From contig NZ_AWGD01000015.1 in NCBI RefSeq assembly GCF_000495795.1, forward strand, positions 62,001 to 126,000: a stretch of 64,000 nt of DNA, in the 5' to 3' direction. Source of the stretch: Asticcacaulis sp. AC460 (GTDB lineage: Bacteria > Pseudomonadota > Alphaproteobacteria > Caulobacterales > Caulobacteraceae). Positions 1-9,148 of the stretch are shown here, piece after piece. Within the stretch, counting starts at the first letter, position 1, and each line of letters starts with the position of its first letter. A program made the translations under genes and the position numbers. The notes under the pieces were generated by a model, which saw only the letters and a program-made list of their open reading frames with translations, was not told the origin of the DNA and searched no databases.

Positions 1-141
1 CAGGTGATCGCCGGCCGGATCGGACCGCACGGAAATCGCGTCAGTATCTTGAATGGAAGCGGCTTCGACAAATTTGAAAAAGGCACCGAAAAAGGCGTCG
101 CTTTCCGATTCCGTACTCATATCAAACTCAAGACTGACCAC
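1..141 (-). CDS. Unidentified protein, N-terminal fragment cut by the window edge
   Basis: The frame enters from the left edge and reads MSTESESDAFFGAFFKFVEA and on to the edge without a stop. An ATG lies at 118-120, but no ribosome binding site precedes it. An in-frame GTG at 139-141 adds seven residues (VVSLEFD) and has GAGG about seven bases upstream, so I prefer the GTG. About 47 codons are visible. I do not recognise the family from this much sequence. The gene is transcribed away from the aminotransferase gene in the same direction, with 243 bases between them. Confidence 0.5.
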   Translation of the reverse strand, partial: MVSLEFDMSTESESDAFFGAFFKFVEAASIQDTDAISVRSDPAGDHL

Positions 142-384
142 GCCCTCACCTCATAAAACGACGCCAGCTATCTAAAGCCCGGAACCGTGCCTCACGTCGA
201 TGCAGTTACCTTCCTGAAAATGTCAAGAATTTGCAAAAACTGTGCACTGCACAATGAAAAGCATCAAAACCCAAATCGTGGAAAGAGTCAAAAAGAATAA
301 ATGAAGGTTTAATGACGAGCGCGGCCAAGTGTGATCGCAAAGCCGCGCCCTATCACGATGACAAGGCTGTCATTACATTTTTTG
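142..384. other. Intergenic region with no gene seen
   Basis: This stretch separates the aminotransferase stop codon from the start of the cut-off gene. It is AT-richer than the surrounding genes around 225-330, as expected of a promoter for the leftward gene. I found no open frame of useful size and no convincing RNA gene or hairpin terminator. Confidence 0.5.
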
Positions 385-1602
385 TCAGGCGGCGTCGAGC
401 GGCAGGTCGTCGTCCGTGGTGTTGCGACCGGCGGGCTGGAGCAGCTTTTTGATGTTTCGGGCAGCCTGGCGGATACGGTGCTCGTTTTCGACTAACCCGA
501 TACGGACATAGCCTTCGCCGTATTCGCCGAAGCCTAGGCCCGGCGCCACAGCGACATGGGCTTCTTCGATCAGCAGCTTGGCGAATTCGATCGAACCCAG
601 GTGCTCGAACTTGGGCGGGATCTTGGCCCAGGCGAACATCGACGCCGGCGGGGCCGGAACGTCCCAGCCGGCGCGCTTCATCGATTCGACCAGAACGTCG
701 CGGCGCGATTTGTAGGTGGCGCGGATCTCGGCGACATTCTCCTGCGGGCCGTTAAGGGCCGCGGCGGCGGCCACCTGGATCGGGGCGAAACCGCCGTAGT
801 CGAGATAGGATTTCACCCGCGACAGGGCGGCGCAGATCTCGGAATTGCCGACCACCATACCGATGCGCCAGCCGGCCATGGCATAGGTTTTCGACAGCGA
901 ATTGATCTCGACCGAGCGTTCCTTGGCGCCGTTGACCTGAAGGATGGAGGGCGGCGGGTTGTCGTCGAAATAGATTTCGGAATAGGCGATGTCGCTCAGC
1001 ACGATCAGGTCGTGCTTCTGGGCGATCTTGATGACCTCCTTGTAGAAGTCGAGATCAACCCATTGCGCCGTCGGGTTGGACGGATAGGAGACGATCATCA
1101 CCGACGGCGTCGGTACGGAGTGCTTGACGGCCTTGTCGATGCCCGACAGGTATTGCTCCGGCGACAGGGCGGGGACGTGACGGATCACCCCGCCCGCCAT
1201 CAAAAATCCGAAGGCGTGGATGGGATAGGCCGGGTTCGGACAAATGACGGTATCGCCCGGTGCGGTGATGGCCATGGCCAGGTTGGCGAAGCCTTCCTTG
1301 GACCCTAAGGTGGCGACGACTTCGTTGTCGGGGTTCAGCTTGACGCCATAGCGACGGTCGTAATAGCCGGCCATGGCCTTGCGCAGGCCGTGGACACCTT
1401 TCGAGACCGAATAGCCGTGGGTCTTGGGTTTTTTGACCGTTTCGATCAGCTTGTCGACGATGTGCGGGGCCGTCGGCATGTCGGGATTGCCCATGCCAAA
1501 GTCGATGACGTCGACGCCCTCTGCGCGCAGCCGTGCCTTCACCTTGTTGACTTCTTCGAAGACATAAGGGGGCAGACGGCGGATACGGTAAAAGTCGCGC
1601 AT
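385..1602 (-). CDS. PLP-dependent aminotransferase, AlaC / LL-diaminopimelate aminotransferase-like
   Basis: A 405-residue fold-type I aminotransferase. It transfers amino groups with pyridoxal phosphate in the cytoplasm, and its closest family resemblance is to AlaC-type alanine transaminases. The N-terminus (RIRRLPPYVF, then IDFGMGNPD at about 33-41) is diagnostic of this subfamily. SNPTAQW at about 175-181 is the substrate/PLP asparagine region. SLSKTYAMAGWRIG places the Schiff-base lysine at about K238. YVRIGLVEN near the C-terminus carries the carboxylate-binding arginine. In related Caulobacterales genomes this gene usually neighbours amino acid biosynthesis genes. Whether the physiological substrate is alanine/glutamate or a diaminopimelate precursor cannot be decided from sequence. 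Confidence 0.9.
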   Translation of the reverse strand: MRDFYRIRRLPPYVFEEVNKVKARLRAEGVDVIDFGMGNPDMPTAPHIVDKLIETVKKPKTHGYSVSKGVHGLRKAMAGYYDRRYGVKLNPDNEVVATLGSKEGFANLAMAITAPGDTVICPNPAYPIHAFGFLMAGGVIRHVPALSPEQYLSGIDKAVKHSVPTPSVMIVSYPSNPTAQWVDLDFYKEVIKIAQKHDLIVLSDIAYSEIYFDDNPPPSILQVNGAKERSVEINSLSKTYAMAGWRIGMVVGNSEICAALSRVKSYLDYGGFAPIQVAAAAALNGPQENVAEIRATYKSRRDVLVESMKRAGWDVPAPPASMFAWAKIPPKFEHLGSIEFAKLLIEEAHVAVAPGLGFGEYGEGYVRIGLVENEHRIRQAARNIKKLLQPAGRNTTDDDLPLDAA

Positions 1603-1919
1603 GACGGGGTGGAGCCTGGAAAACGGGTGGATAACCGGTTTTCCGTATGGCGTATCCGAGTGGGTTTGTCACGCCATGAAGTGCGAAATTTTAGCGGTGA
1701 AGTGGAGATTATTCGGAAATTCTTGCGTCAAGTGAAAAATATATGCGTTCGGTTAGTGGCGAATACTACATGATTCCGCTCCTCACCACGGTGAGGCCGG
1801 GTGATCATTGCTTCTACCTATACCCCTCCACCGCTTCGCGGTCCCCCTCCCCACTTCGTGGAGAGGAGGGAGCTTGAAACTTCCCCCGCGACAGTCCTGC
1901 CTCAGCTGGGAAAAGAGTC
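1603..1919. other. Intergenic region with promoter DNA and a degenerate palindromic repeat
   Basis: These 317 bases lie between the end of the ArsR gene and the aminotransferase start. The part near 1680-1770 is AT-rich and probably holds the aminotransferase promoter on the minus strand. A short palindrome CCTCACCACGGTGAGG lies at about 1781-1796. From about 1823 to 1880 there is a C-rich repeat containing the hairpin ACCGCTTCGCGGT (1830-1842). It resembles the arms of the element at 28388-28546. No gene is seen. Confidence 0.55.
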
Positions 1920-2231
1920 CTAAGAGATTTCTACGTGGGCTCTCAAGCGTTCGATCCGGTCGTCCCAGCGGCGCGACATCAGATCCAGGAAGGCCCGCGC
2001 GTCTTCCAGACGCTGGCGGCGCAGTTCCCACAGGCTCTCGCGGCCCAGGCGGGCGCAGGTCACCAACCCGGCTTTTTCAAGAATATAGAGATGCTTGGTT
2101 ACCGCCTGGCGGGTCAAAACTCCGCCGCGGGTCAGACCGGCGATCGACGACGGCTCCTCACCCAGGCGCGTCAACAGACCCAGCCGGGTATCGTCGCCCA
2201 GGGCCGCGAACAGCGCGGCTTCATCGCGCAA
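1920..2231 (-). CDS. ArsR-family winged-helix transcriptional regulator
   Basis: A 103-residue regulator with one winged-helix domain. The N-terminal ALFAALGDDTRLGLLTRL and the recognition-helix segment LTRQAVTKHLYILEKAGLV at about 39-57 are typical of ArsR proteins. No metal-binding cysteine motif (such as CVC) is present, so it is unlikely to be a metal sensor. It resembles the ArsR proteins that pair with AHSA1/SRPBCC genes. Its start overlaps the end of the upstream AHSA1 gene by 11 bases, so the two are probably translationally coupled. Here the AHSA1 gene comes first, although ArsR more often leads such pairs. Confidence 0.88.
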   Translation of the reverse strand: MRDEAALFAALGDDTRLGLLTRLGEEPSSIAGLTRGGVLTRQAVTKHLYILEKAGLVTCARLGRESLWELRRQRLEDARAFLDLMSRRWDDRIERLRAHVEIS

Positions 2232-2709
2232 GATAGGCCTCGATCAACCCGGCCTGAGCCTGCCAGCCGCCTTCGTTCATGGTGAAGGCTTCGGCGCGAC
2301 GGTGTGGCGGAAGTTGGCTGAAGCCGGACTCGGTAATGGTCAGGTTGACGCCGCCGTCGACCTCCGTCAGTTCGAAAGTCACCAAAGTCATGGAATCGCG
2401 GCTGTAGTCGTAGTCCGTGTCGGCCGCATACGGATGCCAGCGAAAGGCAAAACGCGTCTTGGGTTCGATGGTTTCCACCACGATCTCGAACGGCGTGCCT
2501 TCCCACGGTTTCTGGGCTGCGGCGATCTCGTCATTGACCTGGGTCGCGGCGATGACGCCCTTCAGCCGTTCCCCGGCCACAAATGGGCCTTCGAAGCGGA
2601 CTCCGAACCAGATACCGAATTCGTCGGCATTGGCGATGGCGTTCCAGACCCTGTTCAGCGGGGCTTTCAGGGTGGTGGTCTTGATGATGGCATCGGGCGT
2701 TTCGGTCAT
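2221..2709 (-). CDS. AHSA1/SRPBCC-domain protein
   Basis: A 162-residue protein of the START/SRPBCC fold, subgroup AHSA1-like (Pfam AHSA1). Members form a helix-grip cavity that can bind hydrophobic ligands. The start (IIKTTTLKAPLNRVWNAIANADEFGIWFG) and the end (GWQAQAGLIEAYLAR) match the family, and the length is usual. The ligand is unknown. It is the first gene of a two-gene unit with the overlapping ArsR regulator, a common pairing whose biological role is mostly undescribed. The divergent metallophosphoesterase gene starts 83 bases upstream, so the promoters are shared in one small region. Confidence 0.85.
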   Translation of the reverse strand: MTETPDAIIKTTTLKAPLNRVWNAIANADEFGIWFGVRFEGPFVAGERLKGVIAATQVNDEIAAAQKPWEGTPFEIVVETIEPKTRFAFRWHPYAADTDYDYSRDSMTLVTFELTEVDGGVNLTITESGFSQLPPHRRAEAFTMNEGGWQAQAGLIEAYLAR

Positions 2710-2792
2710 GGCCGTATGTGGGCCTAGATCGTTAAAATATGCAACCTTTTAGTTGCCTTTTCGCGGATTTGTGATCGTGCTAAGGACGCATC

Positions 2793-3701
2793 ATGCGCAA
2801 GTGGGGGCGGATTATCTGGGGGGTTATTGCGGTTGGCCTGGTGGCCATGGCCGCCGACGCCTTCTGGTTCGAACCGCGCAGCACCGTCGTTTCCGAATTC
2901 GATGTCGAAGTTCCCGCCTGGCCGAAGGATACAGCGCCGCTGCGGGTGGTTCTGCTGTCCGACATCCATGTCGATGACGTCCATATGCCGCCGGCGCGGG
3001 TTCGAAAGATCGCGCAACAGGTCGCCGGATTGAAGCCCGACATCATCCTGCTGGCCGGCGATTATATCGGCGGCGATGTCTTCAAGGGTCGCAAGGAATT
3101 CGGCGCCCGGCCGATGCGGTCACCCGAGATGATCGCCCTGGATGAAGAGGGGTTGCGGGCGCTCGACAGCTTCAAGGCGCCGCTGGGTACCTATGCGGTC
3201 ATGGGTAATCACGACTGCTGGTGGGATTGTGACCGCGTGCGCGAGATCTTCGCTGAAACCCAGGTGAAATTCCTGGAGAATCAGGCGTTTCGCGTTGAAC
3301 GTCCCGGTGGCGATATCTGGATTTTGGGGGTCGAGGACGGCCAGACCCAGACGCCGGACTTCCCGGCAACCGCGGCCCAGGCGCCGGCCGGCGCCGCCAC
3401 CCTGACCCTGACGCACAATCCCGGCCTGTTCGACTGGGAGTCCAATCATGCGCCGATCCAGTTGTCGGGGCACAGCCATGCCGGCCAGGTCCGGCTGCCG
3501 CTGATCGGCGCGCCGGTGCGCGTGGTGCGGCACACCGAAGACACGGCCGACGGCTATGAGGTCATCGACAACCGCATCCTGATCGTGACGCGCGGTTTGG
3601 GCGAGAGCGGCATGCCGGTGCGCTTCGGGGCACCGCCGCAGATCATGGTGCTGAACATTCGTCCGGGCACCAAAGCCCGGGTGACGCCCCACAAACCCTA
3701 A
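2793..3701 (+). CDS. Membrane-anchored metallophosphoesterase (YkuE/YaeI type)
   Basis: A 302-residue calcineurin-like phosphoesterase that binds two metal ions. An N-terminal hydrophobic segment (about residues 8-24) is an uncleaved anchor or signal. The metal ligands follow in family order: LSDIHV (D57, H59), LLAGDYIGGD at about 89-98, GNHDCWWD at about 139-146, a histidine in LTHNPGLF, and LSGHSHAGQVRLP near residue 230. The GHSHxGQ signature is typical of the YkuE/YaeI group, some of which act on lipid phosphoesters at the membrane surface. The substrate here is unknown. Its last four bases overlap the end of the convergent glycosyltransferase gene. Confidence 0.9.
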   Translation: MRKWGRIIWGVIAVGLVAMAADAFWFEPRSTVVSEFDVEVPAWPKDTAPLRVVLLSDIHVDDVHMPPARVRKIAQQVAGLKPDIILLAGDYIGGDVFKGRKEFGARPMRSPEMIALDEEGLRALDSFKAPLGTYAVMGNHDCWWDCDRVREIFAETQVKFLENQAFRVERPGGDIWILGVEDGQTQTPDFPATAAQAPAGAATLTLTHNPGLFDWESNHAPIQLSGHSHAGQVRLPLIGAPVRVVRHTEDTADGYEVIDNRILIVTRGLGESGMPVRFGAPPQIMVLNIRPGTKARVTPHKP

Positions 3702-4741
3702 AGTTCACGCATGACGGCCAGCAGGTCGCGGGCCGTCGCTTCGGGATCGGCGAGGTAGTCCGAGGTCAGGAACCCGTCCTGATCCTTGATCTCCTGATAA
3801 CCGCGGTCATCATAGACATAACCGGCGGTGCGTTCGTTGAGGCGGTCGAACAGGACCAGGTTGGAATTGACCGAATGGGTCGCCGACAGGGCCAGAGCCC
3901 TGGCGACCGGCGGCGCCATGATGCCGGTGTGGAATTGCGTTCCGCCGGTGCCGGCGATGACGCGGTTCTGGGCGAACAGCCGGACCTGGTCGCGCAGGCT
4001 GAGTTGTTCCGGATAGACGATAGCGACGCCATTGGCGGCCATGTAGGCTTCGATGACCGTTTCGTTGCCGATCCGCCCGACCCCGCGCTGCATTTTGGTC
4101 TTGCTGAGGTAAACCGGCGGCTGGGCCGTGGTCATGTCGAGGCCGTCGAAAAACTGTTCGCCGATTCGGTGGCAGACGTCGCGATGGACCTTATGGGCGA
4201 AGACCTGTTCGACGAAGCTGGGGCGGGGAATGATCACACGCCGGATGCGGCGGGGTTCCTGGAAGATGACAATGTCGTCCACCGTCAAACCCAGGCCGGC
4301 CAGGGTCGCCGCCGCATAGGGGATCTGAAACTCGTGCGCCGGTCCGTTGGTGGCGTGCACCAGGATCTTACGGCCGTTCAGGCCTTCGCGCAGCAATGGC
4401 CACAACCGGGCCAGGCTCGAACACAGATAGTGGCCGTAATGGGCGATAAAGCATCCCATATAGATATATTCGACATCGTCCGCCCACGGATGATCCGTCG
4501 GGAAGGGCTGCGCATGGATCGGGCTCTGACCGCACAGTCGGGGCGGCGTCTTGTTGCCGCGCCGCAAAGCCGCGGCATCGACAAGGTGGCCGTCGGCGCC
4601 ATAGAGCCCCCAGTCCGGATCGTTGTCGTACCAGACCGTTCTCTTCAGCGGGAAGAGGGTGAGGTCGTAGTGTTTCTCGACCGCCGGCGCATCCGGGAAG
4701 ATATCCGTACCACCCCAGAAGTAGTTGCATTCCCTCAGCAT
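3698..4741 (-). CDS. Glycosyltransferase family 61 (DUF563) protein
   Basis: A 347-residue protein resembling DUF563/GT61 glycosyltransferases. Supporting segments are GCFIAHYGHYLCSSLARLWPLL (an early conserved FxxNxGHxL-like region at about 95-116), PPVYLSKTKMQRGVGRIGNE in the middle, and VIAGTGGTQFHTGIMAP near the C-terminus, which corresponds to the family's GxHGAGLxN-like region. No signal peptide or membrane span is visible, so it probably acts in the cytoplasm on a nucleotide-sugar donor. No other polysaccharide genes are adjacent. Acceptor and product are unknown. The 3' end overlaps the metallophosphoesterase gene by four bases. Confidence 0.75.
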   Translation of the reverse strand: MLRECNYFWGGTDIFPDAPAVEKHYDLTLFPLKRTVWYDNDPDWGLYGADGHLVDAAALRRGNKTPPRLCGQSPIHAQPFPTDHPWADDVEYIYMGCFIAHYGHYLCSSLARLWPLLREGLNGRKILVHATNGPAHEFQIPYAAATLAGLGLTVDDIVIFQEPRRIRRVIIPRPSFVEQVFAHKVHRDVCHRIGEQFFDGLDMTTAQPPVYLSKTKMQRGVGRIGNETVIEAYMAANGVAIVYPEQLSLRDQVRLFAQNRVIAGTGGTQFHTGIMAPPVARALALSATHSVNSNLVLFDRLNERTAGYVYDDRGYQEIKDQDGFLTSDYLADPEATARDLLAVMREL

Positions 4742-4799
4742 TCAGCCCCCTATCCCTGCCCGTCAAGCTACATGGCAGGACGTCAAAGGCAAGACTTTA

Positions 4800-6536
4800 C
4801 TACAAGGTCGCGGCACGTTTCAGGAAGGTTTCCACCACCGTCTTCATCTGGTCCGCCTGTTGCGACAGGCTCAGCGACGCTTCGGTCACCGCTCCGGAGA
4901 CCGTACCGGTCTCTTCGGCGGCGCGGTTGAGGTCCTCGATCGTCGCCGAAGCCTCACCGGCGCCCTGGACGGCCGTCGACAGGCTGATGGTGATCTCGCG
5001 CGTCGCCTGGACCTGCTGGCGCACCGATTCGGAGGTGTTCTCCGAAATGCCCTGCATCTGGACGATGACCCCGGCGATATTGCCGATTTCCGATGTCGTC
5101 CGGTCGGCGGCGCGGCGCACGTCACCGATACGGCCGCGGATTTCTTCGGTTGCCTTGGAAGTCTGGTCGGCCAGGCTCTTGACCTCGTGCGCCACCACGG
5201 CAAAGCCCCTGCCGGCGTCACCGGCACGTGCGGCTTCGATGGTCGCGTTCAGCGCCAGCAGATTGGTCTGTTTGGCCACCGACGAGATCAGATCGACGAT
5301 TTCGTTGATGCGGCCGACGGCCTGGGTCAGTTCCGCCACGGCGGTCTGAGTGTGTTCGGCACGGTCAGTGGCGTCGCGGGCGACGTTGGCCGAGGCAGCG
5401 GCCTGGCGGTCGACTTCCGAAATGGTGGCGCCCAGTTCTTCCGAAGCGGCGGCGACGGCACTCATCGAATCGCGTACCGAGAAGATCGAGTTCACCGCCG
5501 AGTGGGCGCGGCTGGCGTTTTCGGACGAGGCCGAGGTCAGGATCGAGGCTGACTGCTCCAGGTGGCTGGACGCCTTTTCAACGCCGCGGATCAAACCGCT
5601 GAAATCGCGATTGAAGCCGGCGATCAGCTGTTCCATCTCCGAGGCGCGGGCCAGGCGGGCGCGGGAAGCCTCTTCCTGCTCCGCCGCCATCGCGCGGCTT
5701 TGTTGGGTGACGTCCTTGAAGACCTGAAGCGCCTGGACGACCTGACCCAGTTCGTCGCCGCGCTGAAGCTTCGATGGCTCGACCGTCATGTCGGCATCTG
5801 CCAGGCGGTGGGTGGCATCGGCAATTTTCTTGATCGAGGTCGAGGTGCTGCGGCCGATAATGATACCCAGACCACCGGCAGCGATGGCGGCACAGGCGGC
5901 GATCAAGGCGATGACCAGGGTGTCCTGCTGCGCCGTCTTGACGCTCTCGGCGGCGACGGCCTTGGCGCGGGCTTCGGTGCGTTTCAGCACCTTCTGCACG
6001 ATGGCGTCGGTATTTTGCTCCGAGGCGGCATAGGGCGGCAGGAAGGAGATGGCGGCGTTCAGGTCGATTTCCAGCATGGACGAGACGAATTCGATCGCGC
6101 CCTTCTGGGTTTCGATCTCGGTGATCAGCTCTTCGAAGGCCTTCTTGTCCTCGGAGTCGGTCACCTTGGCGGCGCGCGCCTTGACCTTGTCCTGCAGGGC
6201 CTTCAGGTTTTCGGCGATCTTGGCGGTGTTGGCGGCGGAACCGATGACGGTATCGCCGCCGGCACGGGCCGCCAGGGCATTGTACAGGTCGCGGGCATCG
6301 CCGCGCAAATCGGCGCGAACCTCACCCAGGAACAGGGCATTGTCCATGACCCCGTTGACCACCGTGTCCATGCGCCGGGTCTGGGCCTGCAACGCCAGGG
6401 TGGCGCTGGCCGCCAGGACGATGATCAATGCCACCGCCATCAGCGAAGGCACCAGGAATTTCCAGATGAACGGCCAGTCGGACGGACGGGCCCAGCCGGG
6501 TTTTTTACCGGAAATCTTGTCAGGAGCAGAGGTCAT
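4800..6536 (-). CDS. Methyl-accepting chemotaxis protein (transmembrane chemoreceptor)
   Basis: A 578-residue chemoreceptor. TM1 is at about 24-48 and TM2 at about 207-228, enclosing a helical periplasmic domain of about 155 residues. A HAMP domain follows (about 229-282), then the cytoplasmic signalling domain with the conserved hairpin tip [20 protein letters not shown] (415-434) and [19 protein letters not shown]. The tip couples to CheA and CheW. There is no C-terminal CheR/CheB-tethering pentapeptide. It is the last gene of a unit with a TonB-dependent receptor and a YfiR-like protein. A hairpin followed by a T-rich tract lies just upstream (6556-6596) and may lower its expression relative to the receptor. 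Confidence 0.95.
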   Translation of the reverse strand: MTSAPDKISGKKPGWARPSDWPFIWKFLVPSLMAVALIIVLAASATLALQAQTRRMDTVVNGVMDNALFLGEVRADLRGDARDLYNALAARAGGDTVIGSAANTAKIAENLKALQDKVKARAAKVTDSEDKKAFEELITEIETQKGAIEFVSSMLEIDLNAAISFLPPYAASEQNTDAIVQKVLKRTEARAKAVAAESVKTAQQDTLVIALIAACAAIAAGGLGIIIGRSTSTSIKKIADATHRLADADMTVEPSKLQRGDELGQVVQALQVFKDVTQQSRAMAAEQEEASRARLARASEMEQLIAGFNRDFSGLIRGVEKASSHLEQSASILTSASSENASRAHSAVNSIFSVRDSMSAVAAASEELGATISEVDRQAAASANVARDATDRAEHTQTAVAELTQAVGRINEIVDLISSVAKQTNLLALNATIEAARAGDAGRGFAVVAHEVKSLADQTSKATEEIRGRIGDVRRAADRTTSEIGNIAGVIVQMQGISENTSESVRQQVQATREITISLSTAVQGAGEASATIEDLNRAAEETGTVSGAVTEASLSLSQQADQMKTVVETFLKRAATL

Positions 6537-6555
6537 GGGGAGGGGGACCTTGTGA

Positions 6556-6598
6556 AAATCAAAATATGGCCGCCGGGACGCCTATCCCAGCGGCCAGT
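6556..6598 (-). terminator. Hairpin with T-rich tail between receptor and chemoreceptor genes
   Basis: On the minus strand, GGCCGC and GCGGCC arms, extended by GGGA/TCCC, enclose a short loop (plus-strand 6568-6595). They are followed by ATATTTTGATTTT, a weak U-rich tract. This looks like a partial intrinsic terminator or attenuator reducing read-through from the TonB-dependent receptor gene into the chemoreceptor gene. Confidence 0.5.
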
Positions 6599-6602
6599 GG
6601 CC

Positions 6603-8588
6603 TTACCAGCGCTTGGTCAGGCGGAGGAACACGGTGGACGGGACTTCATAGGCGGCGGTCTGGACCTTGGCATTGCCCAGGTTCTGGCCGCTGAGCGAAA
6701 CGGTCATGCTGTCGGTGATGCTGTAGTTGACATTGGCTGCAACCGTAGTGTGTGCCGGAATGGTTACTACCTGGTAAGTCAGGGGGCGGAAGCTGTCGAA
6801 ATCGTCCGTGTGATGGAAGAAGGTATCGACCGTCCATTTACCGCCGGACCAACCCAGGTTCAGGTTGGCGCGGCTTTCCGGCGACATGCGGCCGAAGGCG
6901 GCGCGCAGGTCGACCAGGCTGCGGCCCGGGAAAGCTTCATCCTCGATATCAGTGGCCGTGTAGTCGGCGCTCCAGTGGAAGCCGCTGGCATATTTGCCCG
7001 AAGCCGACAGTTCGAAGCCGGACATTTCGGAATCGGCGACGTTCAGCCAGCTCAGGGCCGGCAGGGTCGTCAGAGTGGGATACTGGAAGAAGGCAGTCGC
7101 CGACGGCTGGCCCTTCACATTGTCCGTGGTCTGGGTGAACAGCTTGATGCCGACCTTTACGCTGGTGAAGCTGTGGTCGTAGGAGATCTCATTGTTCTTG
7201 ACGATGCTGGGTTCGATGGTCGGATTGCCGATGACGGCGATCGGGTACTGAACCAGCTGGAAACCGCCCAGTTCGATCAGTGTCGGCGCCTGGACGCCCT
7301 TGGCGGTCATGAGACGCACCGTGTCCTTGTCGCTCACCCGCCAGACGGCGCCGACATTGTAGCTGATCTCGCTGATGTCGCGGTCCCAGTTGGCGTTGCT
7401 GGCCAGGGGGACGCCCGCCGGGAAGCTGCCTTCGCGCTTGAGCTTGACATTGTCCGAACGGATGGCAACGGCCGTCGACAGGTTATCAGAAATGGCCCAG
7501 TTCCACATGGCCGACGGCGCGAAGACCGTATAGCTGACCTTTCCGCCGGTGATCGGGGTGGTGGGCATTTCGTTCTGGCGGAATTCAGCGCCGAGACGGA
7601 AGGTATGCTTGCCGGTCTTGAACAGGTCCTGGAGGCTGACCACGGAAATGGTGTTTTCCAGCGGGAAGCGGCCGGCCACGTAGGTGCTGCTATGCAGGCT
7701 GTTGCGGTAGGCGGTGGCGGTGACCAGGCCGACCGGCGTGTCCGAGGTCAGGCTTAACTTCACCGATCCCGTGCGGTACTTGGTTTCAGACAGGTCGTAG
7801 TTGGACACCGCGTCATTGGACTGGGTGTTGGAGAACGAGGTTTCGAAGCGCAGCTCAGTCTTTTCGGTCAGGGACACGACGGTGTCGAGATTGACATTGG
7901 CACGCGAGACTTCCTGACGGTAGCTGGGGGTGCCAACCGAATTGTCCCACTCGTCGGCTTTCGACGCGCCGGCCGAAAGGCGGGCGGCGATCTTCGGCGA
8001 CAGGCGGAAGGACTGGACCAGGGAGGCTTCGGCACGGCCACGCGAACCGCCCGAGACCGAACCGCCGCTGACCGTGTCGTATTTGGGGTTGTAAGTGATG
8101 ATGTTGACCACGCCCGACACGGCGTTGAAGCCGAACAGGGCCGAGTTGGGGCCCTTCACGACCTCGATCTGGCGGATTTCCGACAGTTGCACGGGGATGG
8201 TCTGCCAGGCGGTGTAGCCATAGTGGTCGAGATAGACCTGACGGCCGTTGACCAGCACCAGCAGGCGCGGCGACATGGCCTGGTTATAACCGCGGACACC
8301 GACATCGGCGCCGTAGGTCGACCAGTTCAGCACGTCCAGGCCCGGTACGCGGCCCAGCAGGGTCGGCAGGTCATGGGCGCCCGAGCGTTCGATATCCTCG
8401 GCCGAGATGATGGTCATGTCGACCGGCACTTCGGTGGAACGCTGCGGCGAGCCGGTGGCAGAGGTGGTGACGGGCTCGCCGAACAGATCCTGCAGCGAAC
8501 CGTAGTCGATGGATTGCGCCGAGGCGGCGCCGGCGGCGATCAGCGGCAGGGCCGCGACAGCCATAAGAAGGGGGGCGAATTTACGCAT
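6603..8588 (-). CDS. TonB-dependent outer membrane receptor
   Basis: A 661-residue outer membrane receptor. A signal peptide (about 1-24, ending AASAQS) leads into DYGSLQDLFGEPVTTSATGSPQ, which resembles the SLxDLMxxEVTSxS segment of receptors that travel with YfiR-like proteins. The plug domain follows (VPVDMTIISAEDIERSGAHDLPTLL, VRGYNQAMSPRLLVLVNGR, VVKGPNSALFGFNAVSGVVNIIT), then a 22-strand-type barrel ending in FLRLTKRW with a terminal aromatic residue. The length is on the short side for the family. The substrate cannot be named. The YfiR-like gene lies 26 bases upstream and the chemoreceptor 66 bases downstream on the same strand. Confidence 0.93.
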   Translation of the reverse strand: MRKFAPLLMAVAALPLIAAGAASAQSIDYGSLQDLFGEPVTTSATGSPQRSTEVPVDMTIISAEDIERSGAHDLPTLLGRVPGLDVLNWSTYGADVGVRGYNQAMSPRLLVLVNGRQVYLDHYGYTAWQTIPVQLSEIRQIEVVKGPNSALFGFNAVSGVVNIITYNPKYDTVSGGSVSGGSRGRAEASLVQSFRLSPKIAARLSAGASKADEWDNSVGTPSYRQEVSRANVNLDTVVSLTEKTELRFETSFSNTQSNDAVSNYDLSETKYRTGSVKLSLTSDTPVGLVTATAYRNSLHSSTYVAGRFPLENTISVVSLQDLFKTGKHTFRLGAEFRQNEMPTTPITGGKVSYTVFAPSAMWNWAISDNLSTAVAIRSDNVKLKREGSFPAGVPLASNANWDRDISEISYNVGAVWRVSDKDTVRLMTAKGVQAPTLIELGGFQLVQYPIAVIGNPTIEPSIVKNNEISYDHSFTSVKVGIKLFTQTTDNVKGQPSATAFFQYPTLTTLPALSWLNVADSEMSGFELSASGKYASGFHWSADYTATDIEDEAFPGRSLVDLRAAFGRMSPESRANLNLGWSGGKWTVDTFFHHTDDFDSFRPLTYQVVTIPAHTTVAANVNYSITDSMTVSLSGQNLGNAKVQTAAYEVPSTVFLRLTKRW

Positions 8589-8614
8589 GGTACGAACTCC
8601 GGCGCGCGCGGCGC

Positions 8615-9148
8615 TTAAATTTCCTTGATCATCATTTTGAAGGCGGCCTTGAACTTGGCGCCGACGGCGGCGGCAGCGGCCGAGTTGACGACGATTTCGA
8701 CCTTGGGCGTGGCGGCCACGCCCATGACGCAGGCGCCGGCCTTGACGCAGGCCATATCGGAGCTGATGCTCAGCGCCTTCTTGCTCTTGGCGACGGCGCC
8801 GACAGCAGAGAAGTTGACACCCCGCGTGATGTAGAAGGCGGCGACATCGCCGGCGGATGCGGCGGCGCCGGCTTCGACCGGTTTGCCGACCACGGTGGCG
8901 GAACCGGCGGCCATGCCGGAACCCAGCGCGGCCATGACCTCATCCTTCTCGGCGACGGAGGCGGGCTTGGAAGCATCGTAGACGATGGCGAAGACGACCT
9001 TTCCGGCCGGTCCGTTTTCCAGGAAGGTCAGGGTACGTCCTGCTACCTGGATCTCACGGGCACCGTCGGCATGGGCTGCCATCGGCGATAAAAAAAGCGC
9101 TCCGGTCGCGGCGAGCAGGGCCCCGGAACGCAAATGACGTTTTGTCAT
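8615..9148 (-). CDS. YfiR-like periplasmic protein (DUF4154 type)
   Basis: A 177-residue protein with a signal peptide (about 1-27, cleavage after AHA). The C-terminal half, with ISSDMACVKAGACVMGVAATPKVEIVVNSAAAAAVGAKF and an ending in FKMMIKEI, fits the DUF4154/YfiR pattern of a final strand-helix unit. The two cysteines in CVKAGACV could form a disulfide. In known systems YfiR is a periplasmic repressor of a membrane diguanylate cyclase. Here no GGDEF gene is present. The downstream partners are a TonB-dependent receptor and a chemoreceptor, suggesting this protein may inform the chemoreceptor instead (inference). Confidence 0.72.
   Translation of the reverse strand: MTKRHLRSGALLAATGALFLSPMAAHADGAREIQVAGRTLTFLENGPAGKVVFAIVYDASKPASVAEKDEVMAALGSGMAAGSATVVGKPVEAGAAASAGDVAAFYITRGVNFSAVGAVAKSKKALSISSDMACVKAGACVMGVAATPKVEIVVNSAAAAAVGAKFKAAFKMMIKEI

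Noticed and set aside
5562-7757. A 731-codon open frame on the plus strand across the chemoreceptor and receptor genes
   Set aside because: It is antisense to two well-supported genes. Its product is low-complexity (G, R, D, Q-rich), has no recognisable domain, and is an expected shadow of high-GC codon use.
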